A DNA stretch of 64,000 bases from Streptomyces liliiviolaceus (GTDB lineage Bacteria > Actinomycetota > Actinomycetes > Streptomycetales > Streptomycetaceae), in the NCBI RefSeq assembly GCF_018070025.1, contig NZ_JAGPYQ010000001.1:7316001-7380000 (forward strand). The letters run 5' to 3'. Shown in pieces: positions 27,047 through 36,192 of the stretch (position 1 is the first letter of the stretch; each line of letters starts with the position of its first letter). The notes under the pieces were generated by a model that saw only the letters and a list, made by a program, of their open reading frames with translations, was not told the DNA's origin and searched no databases. The position numbers and the translations under genes are program-made.

Positions 27047-27081
27047 CTCCACGTACTTGACAGTTCATCCAGTACGTGGAG
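27047..27081. promoter_or_regulatory. Inverted repeat overlapping a likely promoter of the M14 peptidase gene
   Basis: CTCCACGTACT (27047-27057) and its exact reverse complement (27071-27081) are 13 bases apart. A TTGACA lies in the spacer (27057-27062), and AGTACT follows 17 bases later, giving a plausible promoter covered by the palindrome. The start codon is about 30 bases further on. This looks like a repressor operator. Confidence 0.6.
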
Positions 27082-27118
27082 TACTGCGGATTGCGACGCA
27101 GGGCGGACCAAGTCGGGG

Positions 27119-28369
27119 GTGAGTCTCCTGCCGGAGCTGCGCTACCCCAGTGTGACCGAACTCGAACGCTCCGCCCGGGCGCTGGCGGCCCGACGGCCGG
27201 GCCTGTGCACGCTCCGGCGGGTCGGCTCCTCGCGGGCCGGACGGCCGCTGTGTCTGCTGTCCGTGGGTCACGCCGAGCGCGCGGTGCTGATCGTCGCGGG
27301 CGCCCACGCGAACGAGCCCGTCGGCGGTGCCACCGTGCTGGCACTGGCCGAACGGGTCGTGCGGGAGCGGCGGCTGCGGGACGACACCTCCTGGCACTTC
27401 CTGCTCTGCGCGGACCCCGACGGCGCCGGCCTCCATGTGACCCCCGCGCCGCGCACCCTGCTCGACTACCACCTCGGTTTCTTCCGCCCCGCCGGGCCCG
27501 AGCAGCCCGAGTGGTCGCCCTCGGTGCTGCCGCCCGACCGGCTGCCGCCCGAGACCCTGGCCCTCATCGGGGTCATCGACGAGCTGCGCCCCTACCTCCA
27601 GGTGACGCTCCACGGCACCGACCTCGGCGGCAGCTGGGTGCAGCTCACCCGGGACATCCCGGGCCTGGCCGAGCCGTTCGGCAAGTCGGCTGCGGAGTTG
27701 AACATCCCGGTCGAGACGGGCGCCTCGGACGCCGCGGGCTGGCCCGCCTCCGGACCCGGGGTGCATGTGATGCCCGCGCCGGGCACGGATCCGGCGTATC
27801 TGAGCATGCCGGACGACGCCCGGGAGAGCACCTGGTACCGGGCCCATCTGTACGGCGGTCTGACCGCGGTCGTCGAGGTCCCCATGTGGGCGAGCGACCT
27901 GGTGGACGACCCCACTCCGCATCCCGCGCCCGCGGCGGCGATGAGCCGCCTGGCACGCCGCCTGCGCCAGGACGCCCACCAGGTCGAGAGCGTCCTCACC
28001 GACGCGCTGCCGCGTCTGCCGGGCCCCGCCGGGCCGCTGCTGCGGGCCGCCCGGTGGGCGCTGGAGCTGGTTCCCGGACTGGCCGTCGACTGGGTCCGGC
28101 CACCGCCCGCGGACACCACGATGGCGCACGTGGGCAGCGTGGACGCGTTCGGCCGACGGCTCCCGCTGCGGGCCGCGGCGATGCTCCTGCGGGTCCTGCG
28201 GGAGGCCGACGACCGTGCCGCGCCCGCCCTGGAACACCTCGTCGGGTCCTGGAGCGAGGCCTTCGCCCGGCGCTTCCGGGCGCGCTGGGTGCCGCTGGAG
28301 CAGCAGGTCGAGCACCAGAGCCGCACGGTGGTGGCCGCGGCACGCCACGCCCGCGACGGAGCGCCCTGA
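27119..28369 (+). CDS. M14 family zinc carboxypeptidase-like protein
   Basis: 416 residues, GTG start. The zinc motif GAHANEP (His, Glu about 68-71), the third ligand in VTLHGTD, and the late catalytic Glu in TAVVEVPMW are all present, so activity is expected. No signal peptide is visible, unlike secreted M14 enzymes. The C-terminal about 140 residues are helical and Ala/Arg-rich. The substrate could be peptides or cell-wall fragments. A paralogue lies on the opposite strand at 28889, and the two genes converge on a subtilisin inhibitor gene. Confidence 0.85.
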   Translation: MSLLPELRYPSVTELERSARALAARRPGLCTLRRVGSSRAGRPLCLLSVGHAERAVLIVAGAHANEPVGGATVLALAERVVRERRLRDDTSWHFLLCADPDGAGLHVTPAPRTLLDYHLGFFRPAGPEQPEWSPSVLPPDRLPPETLALIGVIDELRPYLQVTLHGTDLGGSWVQLTRDIPGLAEPFGKSAAELNIPVETGASDAAGWPASGPGVHVMPAPGTDPAYLSMPDDARESTWYRAHLYGGLTAVVEVPMWASDLVDDPTPHPAPAAAMSRLARRLRQDAHQVESVLTDALPRLPGPAGPLLRAARWALELVPGLAVDWVRPPPADTTMAHVGSVDAFGRRLPLRAAAMLLRVLREADDRAAPALEHLVGSWSEAFARRFRARWVPLEQQVEHQSRTVVAAARHARDGAP

Positions 28370-28420
28370 GGCTCCCCCTCCCCGGCCGCGATGCCGGTAC
28401 GGTCAGTGCGGTCGGTGCGG

Positions 28421-28846
28421 TCAGTGCGGCAGGGCGAACACCGCTCCCGTCCGCGCCGTCATCACACAGGAGTTGGCGAACGTCTCCTTGTACGTGATCG
28501 CGTGGCCGCCCCACTCGCCGCGCGCGGAGACGGACACCGGCGCGTAGACCATCGGGCAGAAGGTGTCCTTGAGCGGGATGCGGCCGACGTCGCCGTGCGC
28601 GGCCCGCAGTTCCTCGCAGGCGCGCACGGCCTGCTCGTGCCCCCGGGGCGGATCGCAGAGCAGCAGCGTGCCGCGGAGGTCGCCGGAGCGGGACTCGCCG
28701 CGGGCGACCGTCACATAGAGCCAGTCGCCCGCGGGTGCCTCCGGGAGCGCCGCCGCCCGGGCCTGCACCGGCCCCGCGGCGAGGAGTGCGCAGGCGGCCA
28801 GCAGGAAGGCCCGTACCGCCGTGGTCGCTTTCTGGTTGTTCGTCAT
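28421..28846 (-). CDS. Streptomyces subtilisin inhibitor (SSI)-like secreted protein
   Basis: 141-residue precursor with a signal peptide (LLAACALLAAGPVQARA). The mature part has four Cys that fit the two SSI disulfides (LLLCDPPRGHEQAVRACEEL; FCPMVYAPV; FANSCVM). The reactive site is in CPMVYAPV, with Met-Val at P1-P1', as in SSI itself. Members bind subtilisin- or trypsin-like serine proteases outside the cell. The length and pattern are those of the family. The gene lies between two M14 peptidase genes. Confidence 0.9.
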   Translation of the reverse strand: MTNNQKATTAVRAFLLAACALLAAGPVQARAAALPEAPAGDWLYVTVARGESRSGDLRGTLLLCDPPRGHEQAVRACEELRAAHGDVGRIPLKDTFCPMVYAPVSVSARGEWGGHAITYKETFANSCVMTARTGAVFALPH

Positions 28847-28888
28847 TGCCTGTGCATCGGCACGCGGGGCCCGCGGGCCCACCCCGAC

Positions 28889-30313
28889 TCACTCGAACGG
28901 CACCTCGGCCCGCGTCGTGGGCCGGCCGGCCGGACGCGACCCGGGACCCCGGTGGCGGGCCAGGTCGAACGCGGCGAGCACCACCCGCGCCTGGTACTCG
29001 GCCTGCCGCGCGACCGGGATCCAGCGCGCCCCGTGGCCGTCGTGGTAGTCCGCGCACCAGTCGTCGATGAGCCGGTCGAGGTCGTCCGCCGCGCCGTACG
29101 GGTCCGCTCCGGCGGTGGTCGCCAGCTGGTGCAGCAGGCCCGCCGTGCGCAGCGCTATCCGGCGGGCGGAGATGCGCAGCGCGGTCAGCCCGGACGTGGT
29201 GAGCGGCGGCAGCGGGCGGACGGCGCCGGCGGCGTCCGTACCCGGGCCGGTGTCGGGGTCCCAGGAGTCGGCGAGGCCGGGGCAGACCAGTACGTAGTCG
29301 TCGACGGGCGCGAGGAGCCGGTCGACGTCCCCGGGCCCGCCTCCCACCGTGTTCAGGTGGGGGCGGATCCGGGCCAGCAGTTCCTGGAGCAGGGCCGTGT
29401 CGTGGCGCAGGGTCCGGGCGACGTCCCGGAGCGCGCTCTCGCTGTCGGCGGGCGCGGAGGGGTCCTGCACGGCCGCCACGCCCCACATGGGCGCCTCGAC
29501 GACCGCGGTCACCGTCCCGTACGGGTGCGGGTGGAACCAGGTGGACTCGACGGCCGCCTCCGTGATGGCCGCGGCGAGGTCGCCGCGCGTCGGGGGCGGG
29601 ATGCGGTAGACCGCCGGCCCCAGGACGGGCCAGTACAGCGTGTCGTACGGGGCGAGTTCGAGCGGGATGTCCAGGCGCGTCGCGATGTGCGCGAGCCGGG
29701 GTGCCAGGCCGGGCAGGTCGCGGGTCAGCTCGACGAAGCCGCCGCCCACGTCGACGCCGTGCAGGGAGCACTGGAAGAAGGGCCGCAGCTCGTCCTGGAG
29801 GGCGAGCAGGGCGCGGGTCTCCGGCAGCGCGGCCCCCGCGGCGCCGTCGGGCAGCCATTCCGGCTGTTCCATGAAGCCGGGGCGGAAGAAGTTCCGGAAG
29901 TGGTGGCCGAGGGTGTACGGGCCCGCCAGCCAGCGTTCGTTGCGGCGGGAGCCGTCGGGGTCCAGGCACAGCAGGAGGTTCCAGGTCACGTCGGCGCCGT
30001 CGCACAGCCGGGGGTCGGCCAGGGCCCGTTCGGCCAGGCGCAGGACGGTGGCGCCGCCCACCGGTTCGTTGGCGTGGGGGCCGGCGACGACGAGGACGTG
30101 GCGGCTGCCGTGTCCGACGGACAGCAGCCGCAGCGGAAGTCCGGCCCGGGAGGTGCCCACCTGGCGCAGCCGGGCGTCCCGTGGGCGGCGGTCGACGAGC
30201 GCGGCCGCCCGGACGCCCAGTTCGTCGACGGAGGGGTAGCGGAGGAGTGGCGGCAGGGTCTTACCTCCGCAACGAGTTACCACCGGTTCACTTGGTGTGC
30301 ATGGTGTACGCAC
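28889..30313 (-). CDS. M14 family zinc carboxypeptidase-like protein (paralogue); possible CTG start
   Basis: Up to 474 residues. GPHANEPVGGATVL, CSLHGVDVGGGFVELTRDLPGLA and AVVEAPMW match the gene at 27119 over almost the whole length, so the two are paralogues. The coordinates use the GTG at 30313, but homology with the paralogue begins near residue 19. There a perfect GGAGGT (30268-30263) stands six bases before an in-frame CTG (30256). The real start may therefore be CTG. The C-terminal extension has a proline/arginine-rich tail. It ends 42 bases before the inhibitor gene start on the same strand. Confidence 0.83.
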   Translation of the reverse strand: MRTPCTPSEPVVTRCGGKTLPPLLRYPSVDELGVRAAALVDRRPRDARLRQVGTSRAGLPLRLLSVGHGSRHVLVVAGPHANEPVGGATVLRLAERALADPRLCDGADVTWNLLLCLDPDGSRRNERWLAGPYTLGHHFRNFFRPGFMEQPEWLPDGAAGAALPETRALLALQDELRPFFQCSLHGVDVGGGFVELTRDLPGLAPRLAHIATRLDIPLELAPYDTLYWPVLGPAVYRIPPPTRGDLAAAITEAAVESTWFHPHPYGTVTAVVEAPMWGVAAVQDPSAPADSESALRDVARTLRHDTALLQELLARIRPHLNTVGGGPGDVDRLLAPVDDYVLVCPGLADSWDPDTGPGTDAAGAVRPLPPLTTSGLTALRISARRIALRTAGLLHQLATTAGADPYGAADDLDRLIDDWCADYHDGHGARWIPVARQAEYQARVVLAAFDLARHRGPGSRPAGRPTTRAEVPFE

Positions 30314-30504
30314 AGTGAGTCACGGCGGCGGGGGTACGTCAACACCGGTGCACGATAGAAATATGCACGCCTGCCGGGCTTCTTCGGCCGGCGTCGGCGG
30401 AGGCGGCGGTTCCGCCCGCCGGGCCCGGGGCCCGGGCTTGAGCGCGAGCTTGGGGCCGGACTTGGGCCCGGGCTCGGCCCTGGTCCGCCGCGAGCCGCTC
30501 GGGC

Positions 30505-31062
30505 CTAGTCGGCCGCGAGCCGGAAGACCATCCGGCCGAAGCTGACCTGGTCGCCGACCTGGACGACGGCGGCGCCGATCACCCGTCGCCCGTTCACGGC
30601 CGTGCCGTTGGTCGAGCCGAGGTCGCGCAGCACCCACAGGCCGCCCTGCCGGGTGAGTTCGGCGTGCACGCGCGACACCGTCTCGTGGCTGAGCCGCAGA
30701 CCGCTCGCCGGGTCACGGCCTATCCGCAGCGGGTACCGGCTCTCCGGCCGGGGCAGCAGCAACTTGGGGAGCCGCTCGGCCTGCCAGGCCCTGCGCAGTC
30801 GCACGGAGAACCCGGAGACCGCCTCGACCGTGCCGAACAGCAGCCGCGACCAGCGGCTCTCGGTACGCAGATCGGCGGTGAGCGCGGCGAGTTCGTCCGA
30901 GGTGCGGGCGGCGAACGCGAGTTCCATCCGCACAAGGAACGTGTCGTGCGAGAGCCTCCCCAGGGCGGCACCCTCCCGGAGCGCCTTGAGCGTCCTGTCC
31001 CGCTCGGCGTCCGACAGCCGCGCGGGAGCGGGATAGGTGTGGAACTCCGAGGACGACGTCAC
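30505..31062 (-). CDS. DUF1707 and FHA domain protein
   Basis: 185 residues from GTG. The N-terminal DUF1707 segment (ARLSDAERDRTLKALREGAALGRL) is followed by a linker. The C-terminal FHA domain (about 110-185) has the phosphothreonine-binding residues LRIGRD, SRVHAEL and STNGTAVNG. It should bind phosphorylated Ser/Thr kinase targets, perhaps at the membrane. No kinase gene is adjacent. Divergent from treZ, with a 200-base gap in which I see no firm operator. Confidence 0.9.
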   Translation of the reverse strand: MTSSSEFHTYPAPARLSDAERDRTLKALREGAALGRLSHDTFLVRMELAFAARTSDELAALTADLRTESRWSRLLFGTVEAVSGFSVRLRRAWQAERLPKLLLPRPESRYPLRIGRDPASGLRLSHETVSRVHAELTRQGGLWVLRDLGSTNGTAVNGRRVIGAAVVQVGDQVSFGRMVFRLAAD

Positions 31063-31263
31063 GCTGCCGATTGTCTGGCAGCGCGGCCGGAGTGTCCAGA
31101 AAACACAGCTCTTCGGAGGAGTGCGCACCGCGGGTACGGCCGTTTTCCGTCGCGGGATCAGGAGGATCGTCGTCCGATCGAGCGGATCCGAAGGTGAATT
31201 GATCTCGTTTGACGCACCATGGGACCGGCGAGGTCACGGTGAGCAGACGAGGGAGAACCGTCC

Positions 31264-33009
31264 GTGCAGTTCGAGGTGTGGGCACCACAGGCCGATCGCA
31301 TGACGCTCCACTGCGCGGACACCACGCGCGCGTTGGAGCCCGATCCGCAGCGCCCGGGGTGGTGGACGGGCGAGGCCGAGGCGCGGGACGGCACGCGGTA
31401 CGGGTTCGCGGTGGACGACGGTCCGGTGCTGCCGGATCCGCGTTCGTACCGGCAGCCGGACGGACCGGACGGCCTGAGCGCGGTCGTCGACCAGGAGCGG
31501 TACGCGTGGCGCGCGGAGTGGGCGGGGCGCGGGCTGCCGGGCGCCGTGCTGTACGAGCTGCACGTGGGCACGTACACCCGTGAGGGCACGCTGGACGCGG
31601 CGGCCGAGCGGCTCGGGCATCTGGTGGAACTGGGGGTCACGTACGTCGAGTTGATGCCGCTGTGCCCGTTCCCGGGGCAGCACGGGTGGGGGTACGAGGG
31701 GGTGTCGCTGTGGGCCGTGCACGAACCGTACGGCGGCCCCGAGGCGCTGAAGCGTTTCGTCGACCGGGCGCACGAGCTGGGGCTCGGTGTCGTCCTGGAC
31801 GTCGTGCACAACCACCTGGGGCCTTCCGGCAACTATCTGCCCGCCTTCGGGCCGTACTTCACGGACACCCACCACACCCCGTGGGGTTCGGCCGTGAACC
31901 TGGACGCGCCCGGCTCGGACGAGGTGCGCGCGTTCCTGCTGGGCAGCGCGCTCTCCTGGCTGCGAGACTACCGGATCGACGGGCTGCGCCTGGACGCGGT
32001 GCACGCGCTGTACGACACGCGCGCGTGCCACTTCCTGGAGGAACTGTCGGCGGCCGTGGACGGGCTCTCCGGGGAGTTGGGCCGGCCGCTGTTCCTCATC
32101 GCCGAGTCCGACCTGGGCGACCCGCGACTGATCACCCCCCGCAAGGAGAACGGGCTCGGACTGCACGCGCAGTGGAACGACGACTTCCACCACGCGCTGC
32201 ACACCGCGCTGACCGGTGAGAAGCAGGGCTATTACGCGGACTTCGGCCGGGCCCCGCTCGCGGCGGTGGCGAAGACGCTGACGGCGGGCTACTTCCACGA
32301 CGGCACGTACTCCAGCTTCCGGGGCCGGCGGCACGGACGGCCGCTCGACCGCACGCGGGTCGCGGGGCACCGGCTGCTCGGCTACTCGCAGACCCACGAC
32401 CAGATCGGCAACCGTGCCCTGGGGGACCGGCTCGCGGCCTCCCTCTCCCCCGGCCTGCTGGCCTGCGCGGCGGCGCTGACGCTCACCGGGCCGTTCACGC
32501 CGATGCTGTTCATGGGCGAGGAGTGGGCCGCGGGCACGCCCTGGCAGTTCTTCACGGACCACACGGACCCCGAGCTGGCGGAGGCCGTGCGGCGGGGCAG
32601 GCGGCGGGAGTTCGGGTCCCACGGGTGGGCCGAGGAGGACATCCCGGACCCGCAGGACCCCGCCACGCGCGAGCGGTCCTGTCTGGACTGGTCCGAGCCG
32701 GAGAAGGGGGTGCACGCGCGGGTGCTCGCCTGGTACCGGGAGCTGATCGCTCTGCGGCACGCCCAGGCCGACCTCACCGACCCCGATCTCGCGGACGTCA
32801 AGGTCGCGTTCGACGAGGGTGCGCGGTGGCTCGCCTTCCGGCGGGGAGACGTCCGGGTGGTCGTGAACCTCGGCGCGGAGCGGGTGCGGATTCCGCTGGG
32901 GACGCGGGCCGCGCGGGTGCTGGCCGCGTGGGAGCCGGTGGATGTCCCCGGCGGGGACGGGCTGTTGGGGGTGCCTGGGGAGTCGTGCGTGGTGCTGCTG
33001 CAGGGGTGA
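31264..33009 (+). CDS. treZ: Malto-oligosyltrehalose trehalohydrolase TreZ
   Basis: 581 residues, GH13, GTG start with GAGGGAGAA upstream. It releases trehalose from maltooligosyltrehalose made by TreY. An N-terminal CBM48-like domain (FEVWAPQADRMTLHC) precedes the barrel with LDVVHNHLGPSGNYL, GLRLDAVHAL (nucleophile), FLIAESDLGDP (acid) and QTHDQIGNRALGDR. The last motif and the FGPYFTDTHHTPWG loop are specific to this enzyme. It is separated from treY by the peptidase/inhibitor block. Confidence 0.95.
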   Translation: MQFEVWAPQADRMTLHCADTTRALEPDPQRPGWWTGEAEARDGTRYGFAVDDGPVLPDPRSYRQPDGPDGLSAVVDQERYAWRAEWAGRGLPGAVLYELHVGTYTREGTLDAAAERLGHLVELGVTYVELMPLCPFPGQHGWGYEGVSLWAVHEPYGGPEALKRFVDRAHELGLGVVLDVVHNHLGPSGNYLPAFGPYFTDTHHTPWGSAVNLDAPGSDEVRAFLLGSALSWLRDYRIDGLRLDAVHALYDTRACHFLEELSAAVDGLSGELGRPLFLIAESDLGDPRLITPRKENGLGLHAQWNDDFHHALHTALTGEKQGYYADFGRAPLAAVAKTLTAGYFHDGTYSSFRGRRHGRPLDRTRVAGHRLLGYSQTHDQIGNRALGDRLAASLSPGLLACAAALTLTGPFTPMLFMGEEWAAGTPWQFFTDHTDPELAEAVRRGRRREFGSHGWAEEDIPDPQDPATRERSCLDWSEPEKGVHARVLAWYRELIALRHAQADLTDPDLADVKVAFDEGARWLAFRRGDVRVVVNLGAERVRIPLGTRAARVLAAWEPVDVPGGDGLLGVPGESCVVLLQG

Positions 33010-33015
33010 TCTCGG

Positions 33016-33147
33016 GTGCGGGTCCGGTGGGGGCCGTTCGCGCAGTTCCCCGCGCCCCTGATGGGGCGCAGCCCCTCCTAGGGGCGCGGGGAACTGCGCA
33101 ATCTTTTAGGGGCGCGGGGAACTGCGCGGCCCGCCCCCACCGGGGCC
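33016..33147. repeat. Composite inverted repeat after treZ
   Basis: Same architecture as the element between glgX and treY: a leftward core (33039-33059), the ATGGGGCGCAGCCCCTCC segment, two rightward cores (33080-33100 and 33108-33128), and imperfect outer arms containing GGTGGGGGC and GCCCCCACC. It lies between convergent genes. Confidence 0.85.
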
Positions 33148-33156
33148 GCAGACGGA

Positions 33157-34113
33157 TCACCACGTGTCCTCCGTGAGGCGTTCCAGCAGGATCGCCTCCC
33201 ACGCGTGGGCGAGCTGCGCGCGCAGCAGCGGGAGGGGGCTGCCGGAGCGGCCACCGAGCCGGTCCGCGAGCCGCGTCAGCGTGTCGCAGCGCGCGAGCCA
33301 CAGCCCGCGCAGACACGGCCGGGCCCCGTACCCGGCCAGGGTCGCCGCCCGGACGGCCGCAGGCGCCCCCACGGCCACCGCGAGCCCCGCGATGTCCTCC
33401 GTGGGATCGCCGACCGCCGCGTCGGTCCAGTCCAGGACACCGCGGACCCGCCCGTCACCGCTGACCACGAGGTGCTCGCCCTTGAGGTCGTGGTGGACGA
33501 GGAAGGCCGCACCCGGCTGCGCGGCGAGCTGCACGACACCGCCCGCGGTGAGCTGCTTCAGCCGGGCGGGGTCGAACTCGTCCGCGGCGGCGAGCCGTTC
33601 GGCGGCCCGCTCCGCCGCGGCCCGCAGCGTTTCGAGGGACCGCGGCGTCGCGCGGGGCACACCGAGCGACTCGGCCTGGGGCCCCGGCACCTCGCGCAGT
33701 CCGCTGAGCAGCCCCGCCAGATCCGCCTCCCCCACCGCGGAGACGTCCCGCTGCTCGCCGGACCCGCCCGGGATCAGCGTGTCGAGCGTGTACGTCAGCC
33801 CGCTCGCCCATTCGCCGTGGGCGACGCTCACCGGGACGGCGACGCCGATGTGGGGGCGTACCAGCTCGCGCAGGCGCAGTTCGCGCCGCTGGCGCCGGGA
33901 CGCCTCGCGGTCCGGGGCGAGCCGCAGCACATGCCATGCGCCCACGAACCAGGTGGAGTGCTCACCGCCCTCGGCGACGGGCGCGATCCGGAGCCCGCCG
34001 CCGTCTTGGAGCGGAGGGTCCTGGAGCGGGGAGTCGTGGAGCGGGGAGTCCTGGAGCAGGGAGCGGACGACGCGTCGCACGGTGTCCGCGGTGGGTGTCG
34101 CTGCCTGGGTCAT
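33157..34113 (-). CDS. APH family phosphotransferase-like protein with altered catalytic loop
   Basis: 318 residues. The fold markers are HHDLKGEHLVV and GVLDWTDAAVGDP. In the catalytic loop, the Asn that normally binds metal (HxDxxxxN) is His, while the downstream Asp is kept. Activity may be changed or lost. Residues 19-37 (LLQDSPLHDSPLQDPPLQD) come from a 15-base tandem repeat (about four copies, 34003-34059) and could vary in length between strains. The substrate is unknown. Confidence 0.8.
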   Translation of the reverse strand: MTQAATPTADTVRRVVRSLLQDSPLHDSPLQDPPLQDGGGLRIAPVAEGGEHSTWFVGAWHVLRLAPDREASRRQRRELRLRELVRPHIGVAVPVSVAHGEWASGLTYTLDTLIPGGSGEQRDVSAVGEADLAGLLSGLREVPGPQAESLGVPRATPRSLETLRAAAERAAERLAAADEFDPARLKQLTAGGVVQLAAQPGAAFLVHHDLKGEHLVVSGDGRVRGVLDWTDAAVGDPTEDIAGLAVAVGAPAAVRAATLAGYGARPCLRGLWLARCDTLTRLADRLGGRSGSPLPLLRAQLAHAWEAILLERLTEDTW

Positions 34114-34180
34114 GGTCGCGCCGTCCGCCGTCGGGGAGTCCGGGGTGCGGGAGCCGCTGTCCGGCGCCCGCCGGGTGTGG

Positions 34181-35305
34181 TCAGTTCACGACGGCCATCT
34201 CCCGCGGGGTTTCGTTGAGGCGGCGTCCGCCGTCCTCGGTGACCGTCACGATGTCCTCGATGCGTACCCCGAAGCGGCCCGGCAGATAGATGCCGGGCTC
34301 CACGGAGAAGCACATGCCGGGCACGAGGGGCTGTTCCTCGCCCTCGATCATGTACGGCGGTTCATGGGTGGTGACGCCGATGCCGTGCCCGGTGCGATGG
34401 ATGAAGCGGTCGCCGTACCCGGCCTCGGTGATGTGGGCGCGGGCGACCCGGTCGACGTCCTGGCAGGCGATCCCGGGCCGCACGGCCTCGCACGCGGCCT
34501 GCTGGGCGGCGCGGACGATGTCGTGGACCCGCTGCTCCTCGGCGTCCGGCTCGCCGACGTGCACCGTGCGGGAGGTGTCGGAGCCGTAGCCGTGCTTCAG
34601 TCCGCCGAAGTCGAGGACGACCGTGTCGCCGTGCTCGATGACACGGGAGCCGGCCTCGTGGTGCGGGCTGGCGCCGTTCGGCCCCGACCCGACGACCGTG
34701 AAGTCCACCTGCTCGTGCCCGAAGTGCCGCAGCAGATCGGCGAGGTCGCCCGCGACGTCCGACTCGCGGCGCCCCGCGAAGGCGACCTTCAGGATCTCCT
34801 CGTACGTGGCGTCGGCGGCGGCGCCCGCGGCCGCCAGCCGCTCCAGTTCGGCGCTGTCCTTGACGGCCCGGAGCATCGGCAGTCCCTCGCTGAGGGAGAC
34901 GTACGACGTGCCGGGCAGTTCCTTCTGGAGGCCCAGCAGGTGCAGCGCCCAGGCGTTGTCGCTGACGCCGTAGCGGCCCGAGGCGTCCAGCAGCGGGGCC
35001 GTGGCGCTGTACGGGTCCTTGCCGTCGGTCCAGTCGCGCAGCCTCAGCGCGGGCGCGCCCACGGCCTTCTCGGCGTCCGGGGCCTCCAGCGTGGGCACGA
35101 CGAGCACGGGGTCCTGCCCCGCGGCCAGTACCAGCAGGGTGAGCCGCTCGGTGGCCGCGGGCGGCGCGTAGCCGGTGAGCCAGACGAGGTCGGGTCCGGG
35201 CGCGACGAGCACCCCGGCGAGCCCCGCCTCCTCGGCGGCCCGTGCGGCACGCTGCATCCGGGCCCGGTGGTCGTCGGCGGTGAAGGGCTCGGGCGTGCCG
35301 GTCAT
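34181..35305 (-). CDS. M24 family metallopeptidase (Xaa-Pro aminopeptidase-like)
   Basis: 374 residues. The five metal ligands of the pita-bread fold are visible: LDFGGLKHGYGSDTSRT (two Asp), HRTGHGIGVTTHEPP (His), FSVEPGIY (Glu) and VRIEDIVTV (Glu). The N-terminal creatinase-type domain (about 1-150) places it with the aminopeptidase P/prolidase branch. It is probably cytoplasmic and removes N-terminal residues before proline. Confidence 0.92.
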   Translation of the reverse strand: MTGTPEPFTADDHRARMQRAARAAEEAGLAGVLVAPGPDLVWLTGYAPPAATERLTLLVLAAGQDPVLVVPTLEAPDAEKAVGAPALRLRDWTDGKDPYSATAPLLDASGRYGVSDNAWALHLLGLQKELPGTSYVSLSEGLPMLRAVKDSAELERLAAAGAAADATYEEILKVAFAGRRESDVAGDLADLLRHFGHEQVDFTVVGSGPNGASPHHEAGSRVIEHGDTVVLDFGGLKHGYGSDTSRTVHVGEPDAEEQRVHDIVRAAQQAACEAVRPGIACQDVDRVARAHITEAGYGDRFIHRTGHGIGVTTHEPPYMIEGEEQPLVPGMCFSVEPGIYLPGRFGVRIEDIVTVTEDGGRRLNETPREMAVVN

Positions 35306-35444
35306 CCGGTCCTCCGTGGGTCGATCCCTGGGTCGGGTCGCGGGGTGAGCCGCGGGTGGAAAGGGGCCACGGGCAGCATCCTGCCCGGACAGCGGGGGTG
35401 ACGCGAGCCGGTCGGGGGCGCTTCTTTCGACTCTTTCGACGGCA

Positions 35445-36068
35445 TCAGCTGTCCAGGGCCAGCCTGGCGCCGAGGAGCAGCAGCACCCCGCCGGAGACCT
35501 GCTCCAGCCTGCGCCGCACCCCGGCCCGGGACAGCAGGGTCCTCATCCGTCCCACGCACCACACGTAGACGCTGTAGTAGCCGACCTCGTAGACCGCCCA
35601 GAGAGCGGCGAGCCCCAGCATGGCGGGCAGGTGCGGGGCGCCCTTCGGTACGAACTGCGGGAGGAAGGACATCGCGAAGATCGCCGCCTTGGGGTTGGCG
35701 AGGTTGATCAGCAGTCCGGCCCGGTAGGAGGCCCGGCCGCTCCCCGCCTCCTCCTGCGCCCCGCCGTCGTCCATCCCGCCCTGGGCGTGCCGCGCCCGCC
35801 ACAGCGTCTGTACACCGAAGACGACGAGCACGACGGCTCCGACGACGCGCATCACGTCGTACGCCACTTCGGAGGCGGTGAGCAGCGCGGTCAGGCCGAA
35901 CGCGGCGACGACACCCCACACGAAGACGCCGGTCTCGTTGCCGAGCACCGTCAGGAGACCGGAGCGCCTGCTCCGCAGCGACTGCCTGATGATCAGCACG
36001 GTGCTCGGTCCGGGTGAGGCGGCTATCAGGGTGCAGGCGCCCAGGAAGGCGAGAAGGGTGCTGAACAT
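35445..36068 (-). CDS. LysE/RhtB family exporter
   Basis: 207 residues with about six hydrophobic helices. FLGACTLIAASPGPSTVLIIRQSLRSRRSG has the SPGP motif of the family, and GLLINLANPKAAIFAMSFLPQFV is the second signature. It exports amino acids or their derivatives. The start is the ATG at 36068; a longer frame would begin with a non-membrane extension. Confidence 0.92.
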   Translation of the reverse strand: MFSTLLAFLGACTLIAASPGPSTVLIIRQSLRSRRSGLLTVLGNETGVFVWGVVAAFGLTALLTASEVAYDVMRVVGAVVLVVFGVQTLWRARHAQGGMDDGGAQEEAGSGRASYRAGLLINLANPKAAIFAMSFLPQFVPKGAPHLPAMLGLAALWAVYEVGYYSVYVWCVGRMRTLLSRAGVRRRLEQVSGGVLLLLGARLALDS

Positions 36069-36192
36069 GGGCCCATCGTGGCGCCGGGCGGCAGGCGCGG
36101 CAACGCATTTCCCGTTGGCGGTGAGGCCATTCAGGGGAGGCGGCACAACCGTGCTCGGGGTGGCCGTGCGACGGCGGGGCGGGTGGCGCCCG

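Noticed and set aside
28399..28426. Short tandem GGTCAGTGC repeat near the end of the inhibitor gene
   Set aside because: Only three imperfect nine-base copies; likely chance in GC-rich sequence.
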